Below, piece by piece: positions 1 to 10,093 of a stretch of DNA of 64,000 nucleotides. The notes under the pieces are model-generated. The model was not told the DNA's origin and did not search any database. It was given only the letters and a program-made list of their open reading frames with translations. The translations under genes and the position numbers were made by a program. Source of the DNA: Verticillium longisporum (lineage: Eukaryota > Ascomycota > Sordariomycetes > Glomerellales > Plectosphaerellaceae); the NCBI GenBank assembly GCA_019188255.1, contig JAETXT010000003.1:2604001-2668000 (forward strand). The letters are read 5' to 3'. The stretch's first letter is position 1. Each line of letters opens with the position of its first letter.

Positions 1-644
1 CTGAAGCTCACACCTCGGCAGTCTGTACCTCAGGTTGCGCACCACGCGATCAAGACGTTCGGCAGGATCGACGGCATCGTCATCAACCACGGCGTCTTGA
101 CGCCCCTCAGCCGGCTGGAAGATGGCTCCATCGAGGAGTGGAGAAAGAGCTACGACATCAACGTGTTCAGCGGATTGGCAATTGTGGGGGATGATTCCAA
201 GTTCTTTGCATTCTAGGTGCTGACTATTCTCAGGTGCAAGCTGCGCTGCCGGAGCTTAGGAAATCCAAGGGCAGTGTCCTATGGGTTTCCTCCGGCGCTG
301 CCACCAAAGCCTACACGGCTTGGGGTGCATACGGCTCGTCCAAGGCCGCCGTGGACCATATTTCGGCGCACCTGGCAGTTGAAGAGCCCGACATCACCAC
401 CGTTGCCGTCACCCCTGGCCGGGTCGACACGGACATGCAGAAGCTCATCCGGGAGGAAGGCAAGAATGCGATGAACGCCAAAGACCACTCGGCCTTCTCC
501 TCAGCCTACGATAACGGCGAGCTCGTGAAGCCAGAGCAACCCGGCCACGTCATGGCGCGGTTCGTGATTGACCCTGACCACAGCCTCACAGGCAAGGTGC
601 TGAAGTGGCAGGCGAGTGAGCTTGCAGCATACCAAGACAAGTAG
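1..644 (+). CDS. Short-chain dehydrogenase/reductase, 3' part (5' end outside window)
   Basis: NAD(P)-dependent oxidoreductase of the classical SDR family; substrate unknown. Two exons are visible: 1..183 and 234..644, joined across a 50-bp intron (184..233) with a weak GTGGGG donor, a CTGAC branch point and a TCAG acceptor. Without splicing the first exon runs into a stop shortly after codon 61. About 197 residues are visible. Seen: an N-H-G in VINHGVL (equivalent of the NNAG motif), the catalytic serine in LWVSSGAA, Y-x-x-x-K in WGAYGSSKAAVDH, and the post-catalytic PG in VTPGRVDTDM. The cofactor-binding TGxxxGxG motif lies upstream of the window, so the gene is cut by the window edge rather than broken. 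The sequence style resembles the yeast YIR035C/sepiapterin-reductase-like SDR group (inference). The family is certain; the substrate is not. Confidence 0.88.
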
Positions 645-1867
645 ACTTCAGAGCTAGTGGTTCATCTATGATTGCATTGTCAGCGCTGGGTTCCACTCGA
701 TTTGGCAGAAAACATAGACGAGACAAAATTTGCAGTCAGTCGAAAGATGAAAAGTTCATACGTTAATCCACATAGATGATTCAGGATTAGCATGGAATAT
801 GTTTTATCATCACGCAAAGTTGTTTTCCCCGCAACAGCGGAGAAGAAAAGAAAAAATTTCTTGCGCCTACCTCTAGCTTGTTCCCAGGACGCAGGCAACA
901 CCGACGCTGAACACGCGCGCACTTCGGTGACGAGTCGACACATGGACAACTCCGCCGCCCGAGGTGATGCGCTTCTAAGCCAGAGAAGTGACCCAAGTGT
1001 TGTCCGCATCGGCGTGTCTGCGTCGAGGAAGTTTGGTGTCCAAAAGCACACGCTAGCCTGTGGCCCGACATGTCGGTAGAATGTGGAAAGTTTCCTGTGG
1101 ACGAGATGGTCAGCACGAAATTCTTCAACATCCTTGTAGAAGAAATTGCATGATTGCTTGACGGTTCAGCGAAGTCCGTTTGGCTTGGACAGTCATTCAC
1201 CATCGAGGAAAACCTCGTTAGTTTGGGGCGACAGCGTGTTCATCATAGTCGAGTGTGTGGGGAGGGAACGTCGTGTTGACGGAAGAAGGAGAGTAGAAGC
1301 TTACCATTATGGCTACCGCAGCCTAACAAGGGCGACACGCTGCGGAACTGGCCATGTCGCAACTCGGAGCATGAAAGCTGTTGGTTGCTGGATGTTGTCG
1401 GGAAGGAAAGCTGTTGAAGAAAATTCAAGCTCAAGAACTTTTAAGTCCACGACTGCCATGGCCCGTGCGCTGACTGATGTGGGCTCGGGGCCGGGCGCAT
1501 TTCGCATGGCGGCGTTTGGCTTTGGCTCCTGCGTTCTGCTGGCAACTGCTCAACCCCCACTCCACTAATAAGATGCGCTACTCCCGTCCTCTCGGAACCC
1601 TTTGCTCACTTCACTTTCAACCTGTGCCTCGACACTCAACTTCCAGCACTTTTACGACGACCAACACCTCAGCGTTCTCTCCATCAACGGCTTGACTCAG
1701 CGCCACGCGTATCTCCAAAGACATCTACCGAAGCGCCGAAGACGAGGTGCTCTTCTCATCTATTTATCGAAGACCTGCACGCGGTCGATAAAGACCTGCC
1801 CCTCATCTGCAGCCTCATCGCGTCTCATTTCAGCCACCACCCGCGACAAGCACACAACACCTCCACC
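645..1867. other. Intergenic region with 5' leader of the NC2-beta gene
   Basis: About 1.2 kb without a convincing gene. The short open frames here have no recognisable domain and no splice-consistent continuation. The last 250 bp are rich in C and poor in G, as is usual for leaders of filamentous fungal genes, and end in CCACC directly before the ATG at 1868. Confidence 0.6.
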
Positions 1868-2622
1868 ATGTCAGACCACGAGTTCGGAGGTAAGCTCTCT
1901 AGTTATTATCTAAAGCAGCTCGGTTGTGAATTCTTTGCCTTTTGGCTATCGCTACTTTTCCCTGTCTGGACACACTCTTGGTGAAACCAGGCACCTACCT
2001 GTGTACCTGAAATACAGTTGGCTGTGATGTTGCCACTCCCTCCTGTAATTCAGCTCACACTTGATGCAAGACCCTTCACACTATCCTACTCTCTTTTTCT
2101 GGCCACGGGCCAACCACGCCATCCTCACACCCGGCAATATCTCTCAAACACCAGACTGACCAAGTATCGCAGGCAACGACGATCTCTCCTTGCCAAAGGC
2201 CACCGTCCAGAAGATTGTCACCGAGATCTTGCCCCCGGCGGACGGCATGGCCTTTGCCAAGGATGCGCGCGACCTGCTCATAGAGTGCTGCGTCGAGTTC
2301 ATCACGCTCATCTCCTCCGAGGCCAACGAGATTTCCGAAAAGGAGGCCAAGAAGACGATTGCCTGTGATCACATCACCAAGGCTCTCGAGCAACTCGGGT
2401 TTGCAGATTATGTGCCTGCTGTTCTGGAGGCCGCCGCAGAGCACAAGGAGGTGCAAAAGGTATGCTTTTTCGCATCCGCATCCCATGACAGCAGAGCTGA
2501 CGTTGTGTGCCCAGGGACGAGAGAAGAAGGCGAACAAGTTCGCCAACAGCGCCATCTCCATGGAGGAGCTCGAGAGGATGCAGCAGGAGGCCTTTGCGGA
2601 TGCGGCGAACCGTCACGCTTGA
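1868..2622 (+). CDS. NCB2: Negative cofactor 2 subunit beta (Dr1/Ncb2), TBP-binding transcription repressor
   Basis: Histone-fold subunit of NC2, which with NC2-alpha binds TBP on promoter DNA and blocks TFIIA/TFIIB recruitment in the nucleus. Three exons: 1868..1889 (22 nt), 2173..2459 and 2515..2622, all with GT-AG borders (GTAAGC and GTATGC donors), giving 138 residues, close to the family's usual length. The first exon encodes only MSDHEFG plus one base. The second carries the H2B-like fold starting LSLPKATVQKIVTEILPP and including KDARDLLIECCVEFI and EKEAKKTIACDHITKAL, which are hallmarks of Dr1. The third exon carries the helical tail (SMEELERMQQEAF). Intron 1 is 283 bp, long for this genome, so the ATG at 1868 is preferred because the spliced frame joins exactly at Gly-Asn-Asp. 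It lies tail to tail with the next gene on the minus strand. Confidence 0.95.
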
Positions 2623-3161
2623 GGTCGCGGACGGTTTCATGGTTTGGCGTTTGGCAGTGTTTGAGGGCAGGGATTTGGACGGCGTTACGCATGGCTGGGC
2701 GGGCACACGATCTTGCATTTTGGCATTTGCATCGCGACTTGGCTGTATCCTGGCCCTATTGAAGAGGATCCTGTTGCCATGCTCTGGAAGAGTTAAGCGA
2801 TGCTCTCGATGAATAATGATCGAACTTGACGTCAACGGGTACTTGAATGCTGAGTCTGGAGGCGAGTGGTGCTAGCCAACTCGGACATGTTCCGTGTTCA
2901 CATTTGGTGGGGTTTCCCACGAGGCAGTCTCCCTGAGATCACCGCTGTACTATATGCCTGCGTGTACATCCATCATACAAAGCCTACCATCAAGAGGACT
3001 GCGGCGTACCCTGGCCCTCCCACAAATCGCTCGTCCCCCCATAGCAAAAAACGCCGTCATTCCCATATACACACTAAATCTAGGAAATATCCATGCCTCC
3101 TCAACAGACGGCGCAGCCCGCCTATCCCAGCCGCAACGTCCAATCACTCGAGCACAGCGAG
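2623..3161. other. Convergent intergenic region
   Basis: About 540 bp between two convergent genes, so it should hold both 3' untranslated regions. I see no coding potential, repeat or RNA gene in it. Confidence 0.6.
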
Positions 3162-3818
3162 CTAGTGCAGCCTCCTCTGGTAGTGGACAGGCTTGTCATC
3201 GTGCGAAAGCCGAAACAGCTCCTCCTTGATGAGCCGCCGCCTCTGCGCCAGGCTGATGGGCTTCTGGTCCTCGGCCGACGGGTCCGGGTTGAGCTGGTTC
3301 TTCTCGGACAGCAGCCTCACGTTGCGCTCGCGCTCGCTCATTTCGCGCGCGGCCTCGAGGCTCGTCCGCGCGGCGCGCAGCTCGGCGGCCAGCTCGTCGT
3401 GGGGCGAGGGCGCGAGGACCTTTTGTTGCCGCGCCGGCGCCGATGCGGGGTCCGGGACGGAGGGGCGGACCTCGACGACGACGGGGTCGCGCTGGTTCGC
3501 CTCGGCGTGGGCTTCGGATTCGAGGACGATGATCGTGCCGTCTTCGAGCTCGGTCGTCGTCGAGCGGAAGCGGTCTGGGAGGTTGGGGCGCGGGGAGGGG
3601 TTGAGGGGGTGTTGGCGGATGGCGGCGCGGAGCTGGCTGACGGTTCGTTGCTGGAGTACGTAGCCGCTGAGGAAGAGGGCCGTCGTGCAGGATATGACTG
3701 GAGGGGAGAAGAATGTTAGAATGCGTGGGTCGCTGGAATGCGCACGTGTTGGCGGTGATGTGGACGTACTGATGAAGGTGGTGATGAGGGCGGAGACTTG
3801 GGAGGAGGAGAGGAGCAT
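3162..3818 (-). CDS. Small single-pass membrane protein of unknown function
   Basis: Not recognised as a named protein. The unspliced frame is open across the whole gene, but a 72-bp intron with perfect fungal signals (GTACGT donor, CTAAC branch, CAG acceptor) lies at 3698..3769. Removing it keeps the frame and turns a proline- and serine-rich, non-membrane stretch into a continuous hydrophobic helix reading SALITTFIIISCTTALFLSGY. I therefore take the coding parts as 3770..3818 and 3162..3697 (194 residues). After the N-terminal membrane segment (about residues 10-30) come a short basic part, an acidic/hydrophobic strand (ELEDGTIIVLESE), a predicted coiled coil (LAAELRAARTSLEAAREMSERE) and a basic C-terminus (QRRRLIKEELFRL). 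Ordering with one N-terminal helix fits an organelle membrane anchor (inference). It is divergent from prp38, with 415 bp between the starts. Confidence 0.8.
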   Translation of the reverse strand: MLLSSSQVSALITTFISTSTSPPTRAHSSDPRILTFFSPPVISCTTALFLSGYVLQQRTVSQLRAAIRQHPLNPSPRPNLPDRFRSTTTELEDGTIIVLESEAHAEANQRDPVVVEVRPSVPDPASAPARQQKVLAPSPHDELAAELRAARTSLEAAREMSERERNVRLLSEKNQLNPDPSAEDQKPISLAQRRRLIKEELFRLSHDDKPVHYQRRLH

Positions 3819-4233
3819 GGCGGCGAAAGATGTGGCCCCTCGACACGGGAGGCAGAGCGTAGATGATATAAGATTCTAGATAGACACGATGCAAACAACT
3901 GATATCGATGAAATGGTGCTTTGGGACTTTCTGTACAACAGTCAAGATGCTGCATTGAAAGTCGTCATCCAAAGGCTGGTTGCAGGTCTGCGGGCTGTTG
4001 ACTTTGTTGGTGGGGCAACAATCGATATCGCGCGGCGGGAAGCTTGAACGTCACCCAGCTTTTTCCAGTTCATCAGCACGAAACCCACGTTCACCACCAC
4101 CACCACCATCTACGACCATCAGCCCCACCACTCAAATCCTCCCGATCACGAAAAACATCCCGTCAGCAATCAACATCTTGCGACATAAATCACGACGAGC
4201 GAAGCGCAGGCCACGCGCCCGTCACACACAACC
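3819..4233. promoter_or_regulatory. Divergent promoter region between the membrane-protein gene and PRP38
   Basis: The 415 bp between two divergent starts must hold both promoters. It contains a short CAC/ACC microsatellite at about 4092-4109 and a C/A-rich leader just before the Prp38 ATG. No specific factor site can be named from the sequence alone. Confidence 0.45.
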
Positions 4234-5037
4234 ATGGGCAAACCCGACACAAAGACCATCTACGCCAACGAGCGGCGCTTCCTCGACGACCGCGGCACGG
4301 CAGCCGCCCTGGCCCCCAATGGCGAGAACCCGGCCAAGATCATGGAGAAGGCCGTCATCGGGCGCATCGTCGACGCGCAGTACTTCCAGTACCAGTGCTT
4401 TGCCCTCAACGAGGCTGGCATTGTCGACCGCGTCGTCAACGATGTCAAGTTCATCGGCGGCACGTACGGCTCCGCGCAGAAGCCCACGCCCTTCCTCTGC
4501 CTCGCCTTCAAGCTGCTGCAGCTCGCACCGAGCGACGAGGTCCTCGAGACGTACCTGAGCTTTGGCGGCGACAAGTTCAAGTATCTGCGCGCGCTGGCGT
4601 GCTTTTACATTCGCATGACGAGACGCGCAAAGGACGTGTATGCCATTCTCGAGAGGTACCTCGTCGACCGGCGGAAGCTGCGGCGGAAGGGGCGACAAGG
4701 CACGAGCTTGACGTTTGTGGATGAGTTTGTGGACGACCTGTTGACAAAGACGAGAGTGTGTGCGACGAGTTTCAGGGAGCTGCCGAGGAGGACAGACCTC
4801 GTGGACCTCGGAGAGCTGGAAGAGAGGGAGAGTCCTCTGGGAGATATTGACGAACTCCTCGATGCGGACGACGAGGAACAGCAGCAAGAACAGCAGCAGC
4901 AGGATGAGACGCCAGGTAGCAGGGCAGATGACGAGTCAGACGGCGAGATTGTCGAGAGGCGACAGAACGGCGACAGAATGGATGTCGACAGGAGCCCATC
5001 GCGAAGTCGATCAAGGAGTCGGGAGAGAACGCCCTGA
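4234..5037 (+). CDS. PRP38: Pre-mRNA-splicing factor Prp38
   Basis: Component of the U4/U6.U5 tri-snRNP needed for spliceosome activation (release of U4/U6). It is an uninterrupted 267-residue frame. Residues about 10-165 form the PRP38 domain, with family landmarks EKAVIGRIVDAQYFQYQCF, VKFIGGTYGSAQKPTPFLC, FKYLRALACFYIRMT and LEDYLVD-like ILERYLVDRRKLR. The C-terminal 80 residues are low complexity: an acidic stretch, a glutamine run (EEQQQEQQQQDE) and a terminal arginine-serine repeat (SRSRSRSRERTP), which matches the RS-type tail of metazoan and filamentous fungal Prp38 rather than the shorter budding yeast protein. The ATG at 4234 follows a typical fungal ACAACC context. It is convergent with the GatA gene, 184 bp between stops. 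Confidence 0.96.
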   Translation: MGKPDTKTIYANERRFLDDRGTAAALAPNGENPAKIMEKAVIGRIVDAQYFQYQCFALNEAGIVDRVVNDVKFIGGTYGSAQKPTPFLCLAFKLLQLAPSDEVLETYLSFGGDKFKYLRALACFYIRMTRRAKDVYAILERYLVDRRKLRRKGRQGTSLTFVDEFVDDLLTKTRVCATSFRELPRRTDLVDLGELEERESPLGDIDELLDADDEEQQQEQQQQDETPGSRADDESDGEIVERRQNGDRMDVDRSPSRSRSRSRERTP

Positions 5038-5221
5038 AATGCGGCAACGTCAATCGCACTGGATCATGCACACCTCTCACATCACCGATCACCGAGGAGC
5101 ACGCGAGTGCCCAAGCTCCATGACTACCAATCATCCAGGGGTACTGTCTAATACATAATGTTACAGCCTCAGCCCCGCCTGGCTGATCGTCAGTCCAACA
5201 GGCGAACTCTGCCACAATGTC

Positions 5222-6803
5222 TTACGCCGCGAGCTTCTCCGCAAGACGCCTTGCTATCTGCAGGACGCGTTTGTCATCCCAGTACTGTCCGATGATCTGC
5301 AGCCCAGCCACCTTTCGGCTGTCGTCCGCCTCGGGAGACGGAGACTGAATCTGGACCGGGATGCTGATGGCAGGAAGCCCAGCCAGACTGGCCGGGACGG
5401 TGAACACGTCGTTTGTGTACGACTGGACAGGGGTCTGCTTCTCGACGTCTTCGATCCTCGGAGGAAAAGAGGGCGCCGTGGGACAAAGGAGAAAGTCAAC
5501 CTGCTGGGGGCCAAGCTTGTTCTCCAGCTCGACGTCACCCGTCATGTCGCTTAGGTCGAACTGCTGCTCGTCATAGAGGGGGTTTTCGAGGCGGAACACG
5601 CGGTCAAAGTCCCGTTGCACGAGCTTGCGCACCTTTTGCGACTGTATAAAGTAGTTGTCCATAGCCTCTGAACTCAGACTGTAGGACCCAAGCAGGATTC
5701 GCCTCTTGACCTCGTCCCCAAAACCCTTGCCGCGCGTCTCCGAGTAGAGGACTTCGCCCATCGCGTCGCTCCCCTCGCCGCGCTTGCCGTAGCGGACACC
5801 GTCATATTTGGCCAGGTTCGAGGACGCCTCGGCTGGGGCGATGACGTAGTATGCGGAAAGGGCGTGTCTCGTAGATGGCAGCGAGACAGGCACGACATCG
5901 ACGCCCAGGCCCTGCAGCGTCTCAGCGGTTTTGACCCACGCGGCATGGATCTGGGGGTCGAGCTCCTCAATGTTGTATTCGAGCGGCAGGCCGACTTTGA
6001 GGCGCCGCTGCTCGGGCGCTTGCTGCGCCTGGCTCTGGCGAAACTCGCTCGAGAGAGACGTAGGGTCGTCCGGGTCATGCTCCAGATCCAGGCCCGTCTC
6101 GAAAACGAGCTTCTCGAGGGCGACAACGCTGCTCGCCAACAGGCCGACCGTGTCGAGAGAGTTCGCGTACGGGACGACGCCGAACCTGGACAGCATACCG
6201 TACGAGGGCTTGTAGCCAACGACGCCGCAGTACGCAGCCGGCAGGCGGATGGAGCCGCCTGTATCTGTGCCAATCGCGACGGCTGCGTCTCCCACGCGGA
6301 CCGCGACGGCGCTGCCTCCGGAACTGCCGCCAGCAGAGGTTGGTGTTGGAGCGAGGGGGTTCCGGACGGGACCGCATGACGAGTGGACAGAGTGGGATCC
6401 CATTCCAAACTCATCCATGTTGGTTTTGCCGACGACCACGGCGCCGCGCTCGCGGAGCTGGCGCACGATGGTCGCCTCGAAAGGGCTGGCGTGTTCGGCG
6501 AGGATGGCGGAGGCGCATGTCGTCGGGAGGTCTTTCGTCGCGATATTGTCTTTGACTGCTAACTTGAAGGTAGCCGTTTCTTTGCCGTGTGCCAATGGTT
6601 CGGACTGCTGGGCAGCTGGGTTTTTTTTCGGTCGTCAGTGACACTCGGCGAGGTGCAATGGGGTGCAGCTGACCTCGGGCAATGAAGTGGTTCAGGTCAT
6701 GGTAATGGCGCCGGCTAACGCCTCTACTTAGACCTGCAGCTCGGCTGGTCAGAGCGATCACCGACCGTGGCCGTATTCGCGAGAGTTTGGCATGAGGAGA
6801 CAT
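5222..6803 (-). CDS. HER2: Mitochondrial glutamyl-tRNA(Gln) amidotransferase subunit A (GatA/Her2)
   Basis: Amidase-signature subunit that releases ammonia from glutamine and, with GatB and GatF/C, converts misacylated Glu-tRNA(Gln) to Gln-tRNA(Gln) in mitochondria. Two exons on the minus strand: 6674..6803 and 5222..6615, separated by a 58-bp intron (GTCAGC donor, CTGAC branch, CCAG acceptor), giving 507 residues. Exon 1 encodes a basic, serine- and arginine-rich leader (ARLSRIRPRS-like, RRHY) consistent with a mitochondrial targeting peptide, then LNHFIARA. The catalytic Ser-cisSer-Lys triad is visible: lysine in FKLAVKDNIAT and the two serines in TSAGGSSGGSAVAV. The amidase core GTDTGGSIRLPAAYCGVVGYKP is intact over 21 or so positions. 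The C-terminus ends LQIARRLAEKLAA as in the family. Reading frame intact. Confidence 0.94.
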
Positions 6804-7417
6804 GTGGCCGTCTCAATGGTTTCGCCATCGATGATGATGCACGCGACAAGTCTGGTTGGTGGTTGCGCAACAGAGCTGTCGGACGCAGAAGTGCTTTATC
6901 GATAACGACTGTCCCGCCAGGCGCCCTTGGCATAGCCCATGCACCAACCTCTTCAATCAACACCTCAAAGCATGACCAACTCGCGCTCCATTCATTCACA
7001 AAGCATTGAATTGATGAATGACAATCCACGGCCATTGACTTGTAGCCTTCAGAGCAATATGACACTCTTTGTATGGAGTGAATACAGGATTGAATACGTG
7101 ACTAGCTAAGAAAGACGAGAATGAGTGGCTTTCACATAGTTCGTGTGAGTATCATCCATACTTTGGTCTACTGATAATGGCAGACGAGTGCAATCCTTCA
7201 TCCATGGCATCAGCTACGATTTCCTCAAGAACTATGAATGACTTGGGAAGCACGGCTCCAAAAATCTACATCATTGAGAATGCTATCGCCTCAGACTCCC
7301 CATTTCCTCCAGTTCAAGTATCACAACCCGTCGCCTCTTCAAGTGTCACTGGCAGTACAGGATGGACTTCGATAGGGTGTCATGCCCCCTAATTATTCCA
7401 CACAACTCCCTTACTCC
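6804..7417. other. Intergenic region upstream of GatA
   Basis: About 610 bp between the GatA start and the 3' end of the MFS gene, both on the minus strand. It is more A/T-rich than the flanks. It should hold the GatA promoter. I see no gene in it. Confidence 0.55.
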
Positions 7418-9143
7418 TCAAACAACCCTGATCTGAGCCTTGTCGTCCGGCTGTCTTCCAGCGTCATCAATGTGATCGACATGTCCCTCTTGTGGCTGTT
7501 CCTTGCCGTGCACAATCTGCCGAGATGCTGCTAGCGCGTCGCCCTTCCGGCCTGTGTCGAACAAGATCGAGACTGCTTCGATCGTCATGTTTCTATACGG
7601 TCAACAGTCAGATTTGTGTGCCCCAAAGAGTCTTGAGAACAGGTCCTACCTTGTTTCCGGGAAGAAGAATATGATGAGTACGAGGTACATCGCGATCAAG
7701 GCAATATACACAATGTAGCTGTCTCGAGTTAGTCCGCCTCTCTCTTACGATAGTCACTCCTCCTCACAACTTACTATTTCCACTTCATGGCCTCCAACGC
7801 CACGGGATTGACCCATTGGTTGAATGTCAGGGCCACGCTCTGAACGCTGAGCTCAATACTCAGACCCTTGAGTCGCATATGGTTGGGCAGAATCTCCGCA
7901 CCGTAGGCAAACGGCAACGGTGACCAGCTCATGCAGTAAAACGTCTTGTAGATGAACATCATTGGCACCACGGCGATGCCAACGGAGCGGGACGGGCTAT
8001 GATCGAAAGACCCGCTGAGCCCCGTGATCAGGATGTAGGTGCGCAACATGCCAGCCGTGCCCACGAGCCATAGCGGCCGCCGACCGACCCGCTCAGCATT
8101 GAGGGCTCCGAGATATGCCCATAGCAGCGACCAGACAGCTAGGCCGCCGTTGATCCCCGCAATCTGGTCTGCCTTGCTCATGCCAACGAGCTTCAACGCC
8201 GGAGACAGGTAGTATGCGATGATGCCGTTGCCGACCCAGTTGGAGCCTGTGCCCATTGTCACCAGCACGAGAAGGCGACGTCTGTTTCCCGGTGTCTTGA
8301 AGGAGTCCGAGTACTTGCTCTTCTGGTTGTCCTTCTCGGACTGGATGGCTTGGCAAATCTCTTCGTACTCGTACCTGACAAGCTCGTCGTTGATGTCGCC
8401 GTTGGCGTGCCCCTGAGCGAGGATCTTCAGGGCTTCTTCCGACCGGTCGTTATCAATCAGCCACCGAGGGCTCTCCGGCATGAAGAACAAATGGGCAAGT
8501 ACCAGGGACGGTGCGAAGGCCTGGAAAAGGCATGATGCGCGCCACCTCCAGTCTGTAGACCGCCAGGACAAGGTCCCGAAACAGAACCATGCGGCGGTTA
8601 TCTGGCCAAAGTAATAGTTGCTGTAGTACGCAGTGGCAACGTACAGGCGTAACCGTGGGTGCGCCAGCTCTTGCAGCATGGCGATGCCGGTGATCTTGCC
8701 GAAGGGCCCAGCGGCACCGATGATGACACGACCGCCGATAAATGTCCCAATGTTCGTGGCGAATGCGTTGAGGAAGGCGCCGAGGATCAAGAGCACTGAT
8801 CCGACACCGAGACAGACTTTGCGACCCCAGAGCCCGTTGATCCAGGAAGCCGCAAAGGGCGTCACAATGGCTGGGAGGAAGAGACTGGCGGATATGAAGC
8901 CCAGGACGCTTCCTGAAGGATTGTTGAAGTATTCCTCCCACTCTGGTATGGCTTGGCGTCCGTTCTTGAGTGATGCATCATAACCCAAGTAGAAGACACA
9001 AAAGTAAGACCAACACAATGATATACGTTTTTGCGTAGACCGGCATCTTTCCACCATGTCGGGTTGGTGTTGTTGCTCAGGTGCGAGAAATGCATAGTTC
9101 TTGCCCCGTTAGGCTTGGAAAAGTCGGCCTTGAACAGACGCAT
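7418..9143 (-). CDS. MFS sugar transporter (fungal lactose-permease/hexose type), frame broken once
   Basis: Twelve-helix major facilitator of the sugar porter family, importing a sugar or related compound across the plasma membrane. Exons on the minus strand: 7775..9143, 7650..7718 and 7418..7592; introns 7719..7774 (GTAAGT, CTAAC, CAG) and 7593..7649 (GTAGGA, TTGAC, TAG). Family signatures seen: YLGYDASL in helix 1, GLWGRKVCLG after helix 2, PESPRWL after helix 6, NGGLAVWSLLW, ERVGRRPLWL, PFAYGAEILP and FFFPETRNMTIE at the end. About 537 residues if repaired. The N-terminal part (FSHLSNNTNPTWWKDAGLRKN) is in another frame than helix 1: one base is missing near 8996-9003, at a run of four A (four T on the coding strand). 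The start at 9143 is tentative, since relatives have a longer N-terminus. Either an assembly error or a recent pseudogene. Confidence 0.85.
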
Positions 9144-9239
9144 TTTCGCAAGATTGCATGGTAAATTATGGTCAAAACACTTGTGAAAGCTGGCCGTCTC
9201 GACAAAGCTAAAGAGAATCATATAGGATCATGCATATAT

Positions 9240-9770
9240 ACCTGAGGTCAGACGAGATGCCTTGGGGCATTTTCGGCATAGGGATTGCGGAGTAAATCCG
9301 GGGTATGATCAGCTTTAGACCGTGGCAACGCATCTGCGAACCACACCTCAGGGCTCCATGTATAGACCACGGTCACGGGTTGCCGCTGTACATCAGTCGA
9401 CCACCAAATGCTGTGCATAGTTTGGATGAGTGATCTGCCCTTGTCAGATGCGGAGAGACATGCAAAGTTTGTCGGTGACAATGCCGTTGTTGTCAATCAG
9501 CCGCCTAGGTGTGTGAAGATCCATGCCATTGGCGACAACACCGATGTCCCTTTTCTAGCCCCGGCAGTTATACCAATAAAAATATTACTATGCCAAGTAT
9601 ACAGATGCTATTTTCACGCGAGGATGGCACATATCACTTCAAACATTGATAACGAACCTCTGACACTCGAGTTGTCATAGTCCTCATACCAAGTCACACC
9701 GAACGGCCGTACAAGTACAGATAAGTTACCACATTCCTTGTGATAGCCTCGAGAACGACAATGCCGGTAC
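9240..9770 (-). pseudogene. Degraded coding-like segment of unknown family
   Basis: No intact gene, but several minus-strand stretches read like real protein in different frames: a block at about 9250-9480 (with TVVYTWSPEVWFADALPR and DLLRNPYAENAPRHLV before a TGA), a block at about 9450-9550 (with NGMDLHTPRRLIDNNG) and a block at about 9660-9700 (TWYEDYDNSSV). They are collinear but separated by stops and frame changes. I could not assign a family. It may be a remnant of an enzyme gene belonging to the transporter/dehydrogenase pair that flanks it, or a multi-exon gene damaged by sequence errors. The final block directly precedes the MFS start and could alternatively be a misread N-terminal exon of that gene. 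Confidence 0.35.
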
Positions 9771-10093
9771 TTTCATTTCCATCTGCGAAAGACTATCATA
9801 TTTGCGGATCATGTTAAATCTGCCACCAACGATATGGTGCGCATATGTCAGGCGCGGAAAGTGTGGTTGGAGCCAACATCGAGACAGGCTTCTCTAGAAC
9901 ATTTCCATACCATCTAAGCTATGTGCCGCGTCGCCATAGCATAGCCCTCTTAAGATGAAGCTGAAAAGATGAAGCTGAAAATGAGAGGTCTTCACAGCTG
10001 TTAGAGACGAAGTCTCTAGCATGATACGGCCTTGATCGACATGGTACAGGATTCAACGGGCAGCCACGTATGACCTTTGATATATGATTTTCC
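9771..10093. other. Gene-free A/T-richer stretch
   Basis: About 320 bp without coding signal. It contains a short direct repeat of AAGATGAAGCTGAAAA near 9952-9981. Otherwise nothing recognised. Confidence 0.5.

Noticed and set aside
8996..9070. Intron removing the frameshift in the transporter
   Set aside because: A GT-AG pair exists here, but it would delete the conserved helix-1 motif YLGYDASL, so a missing base is more likely.
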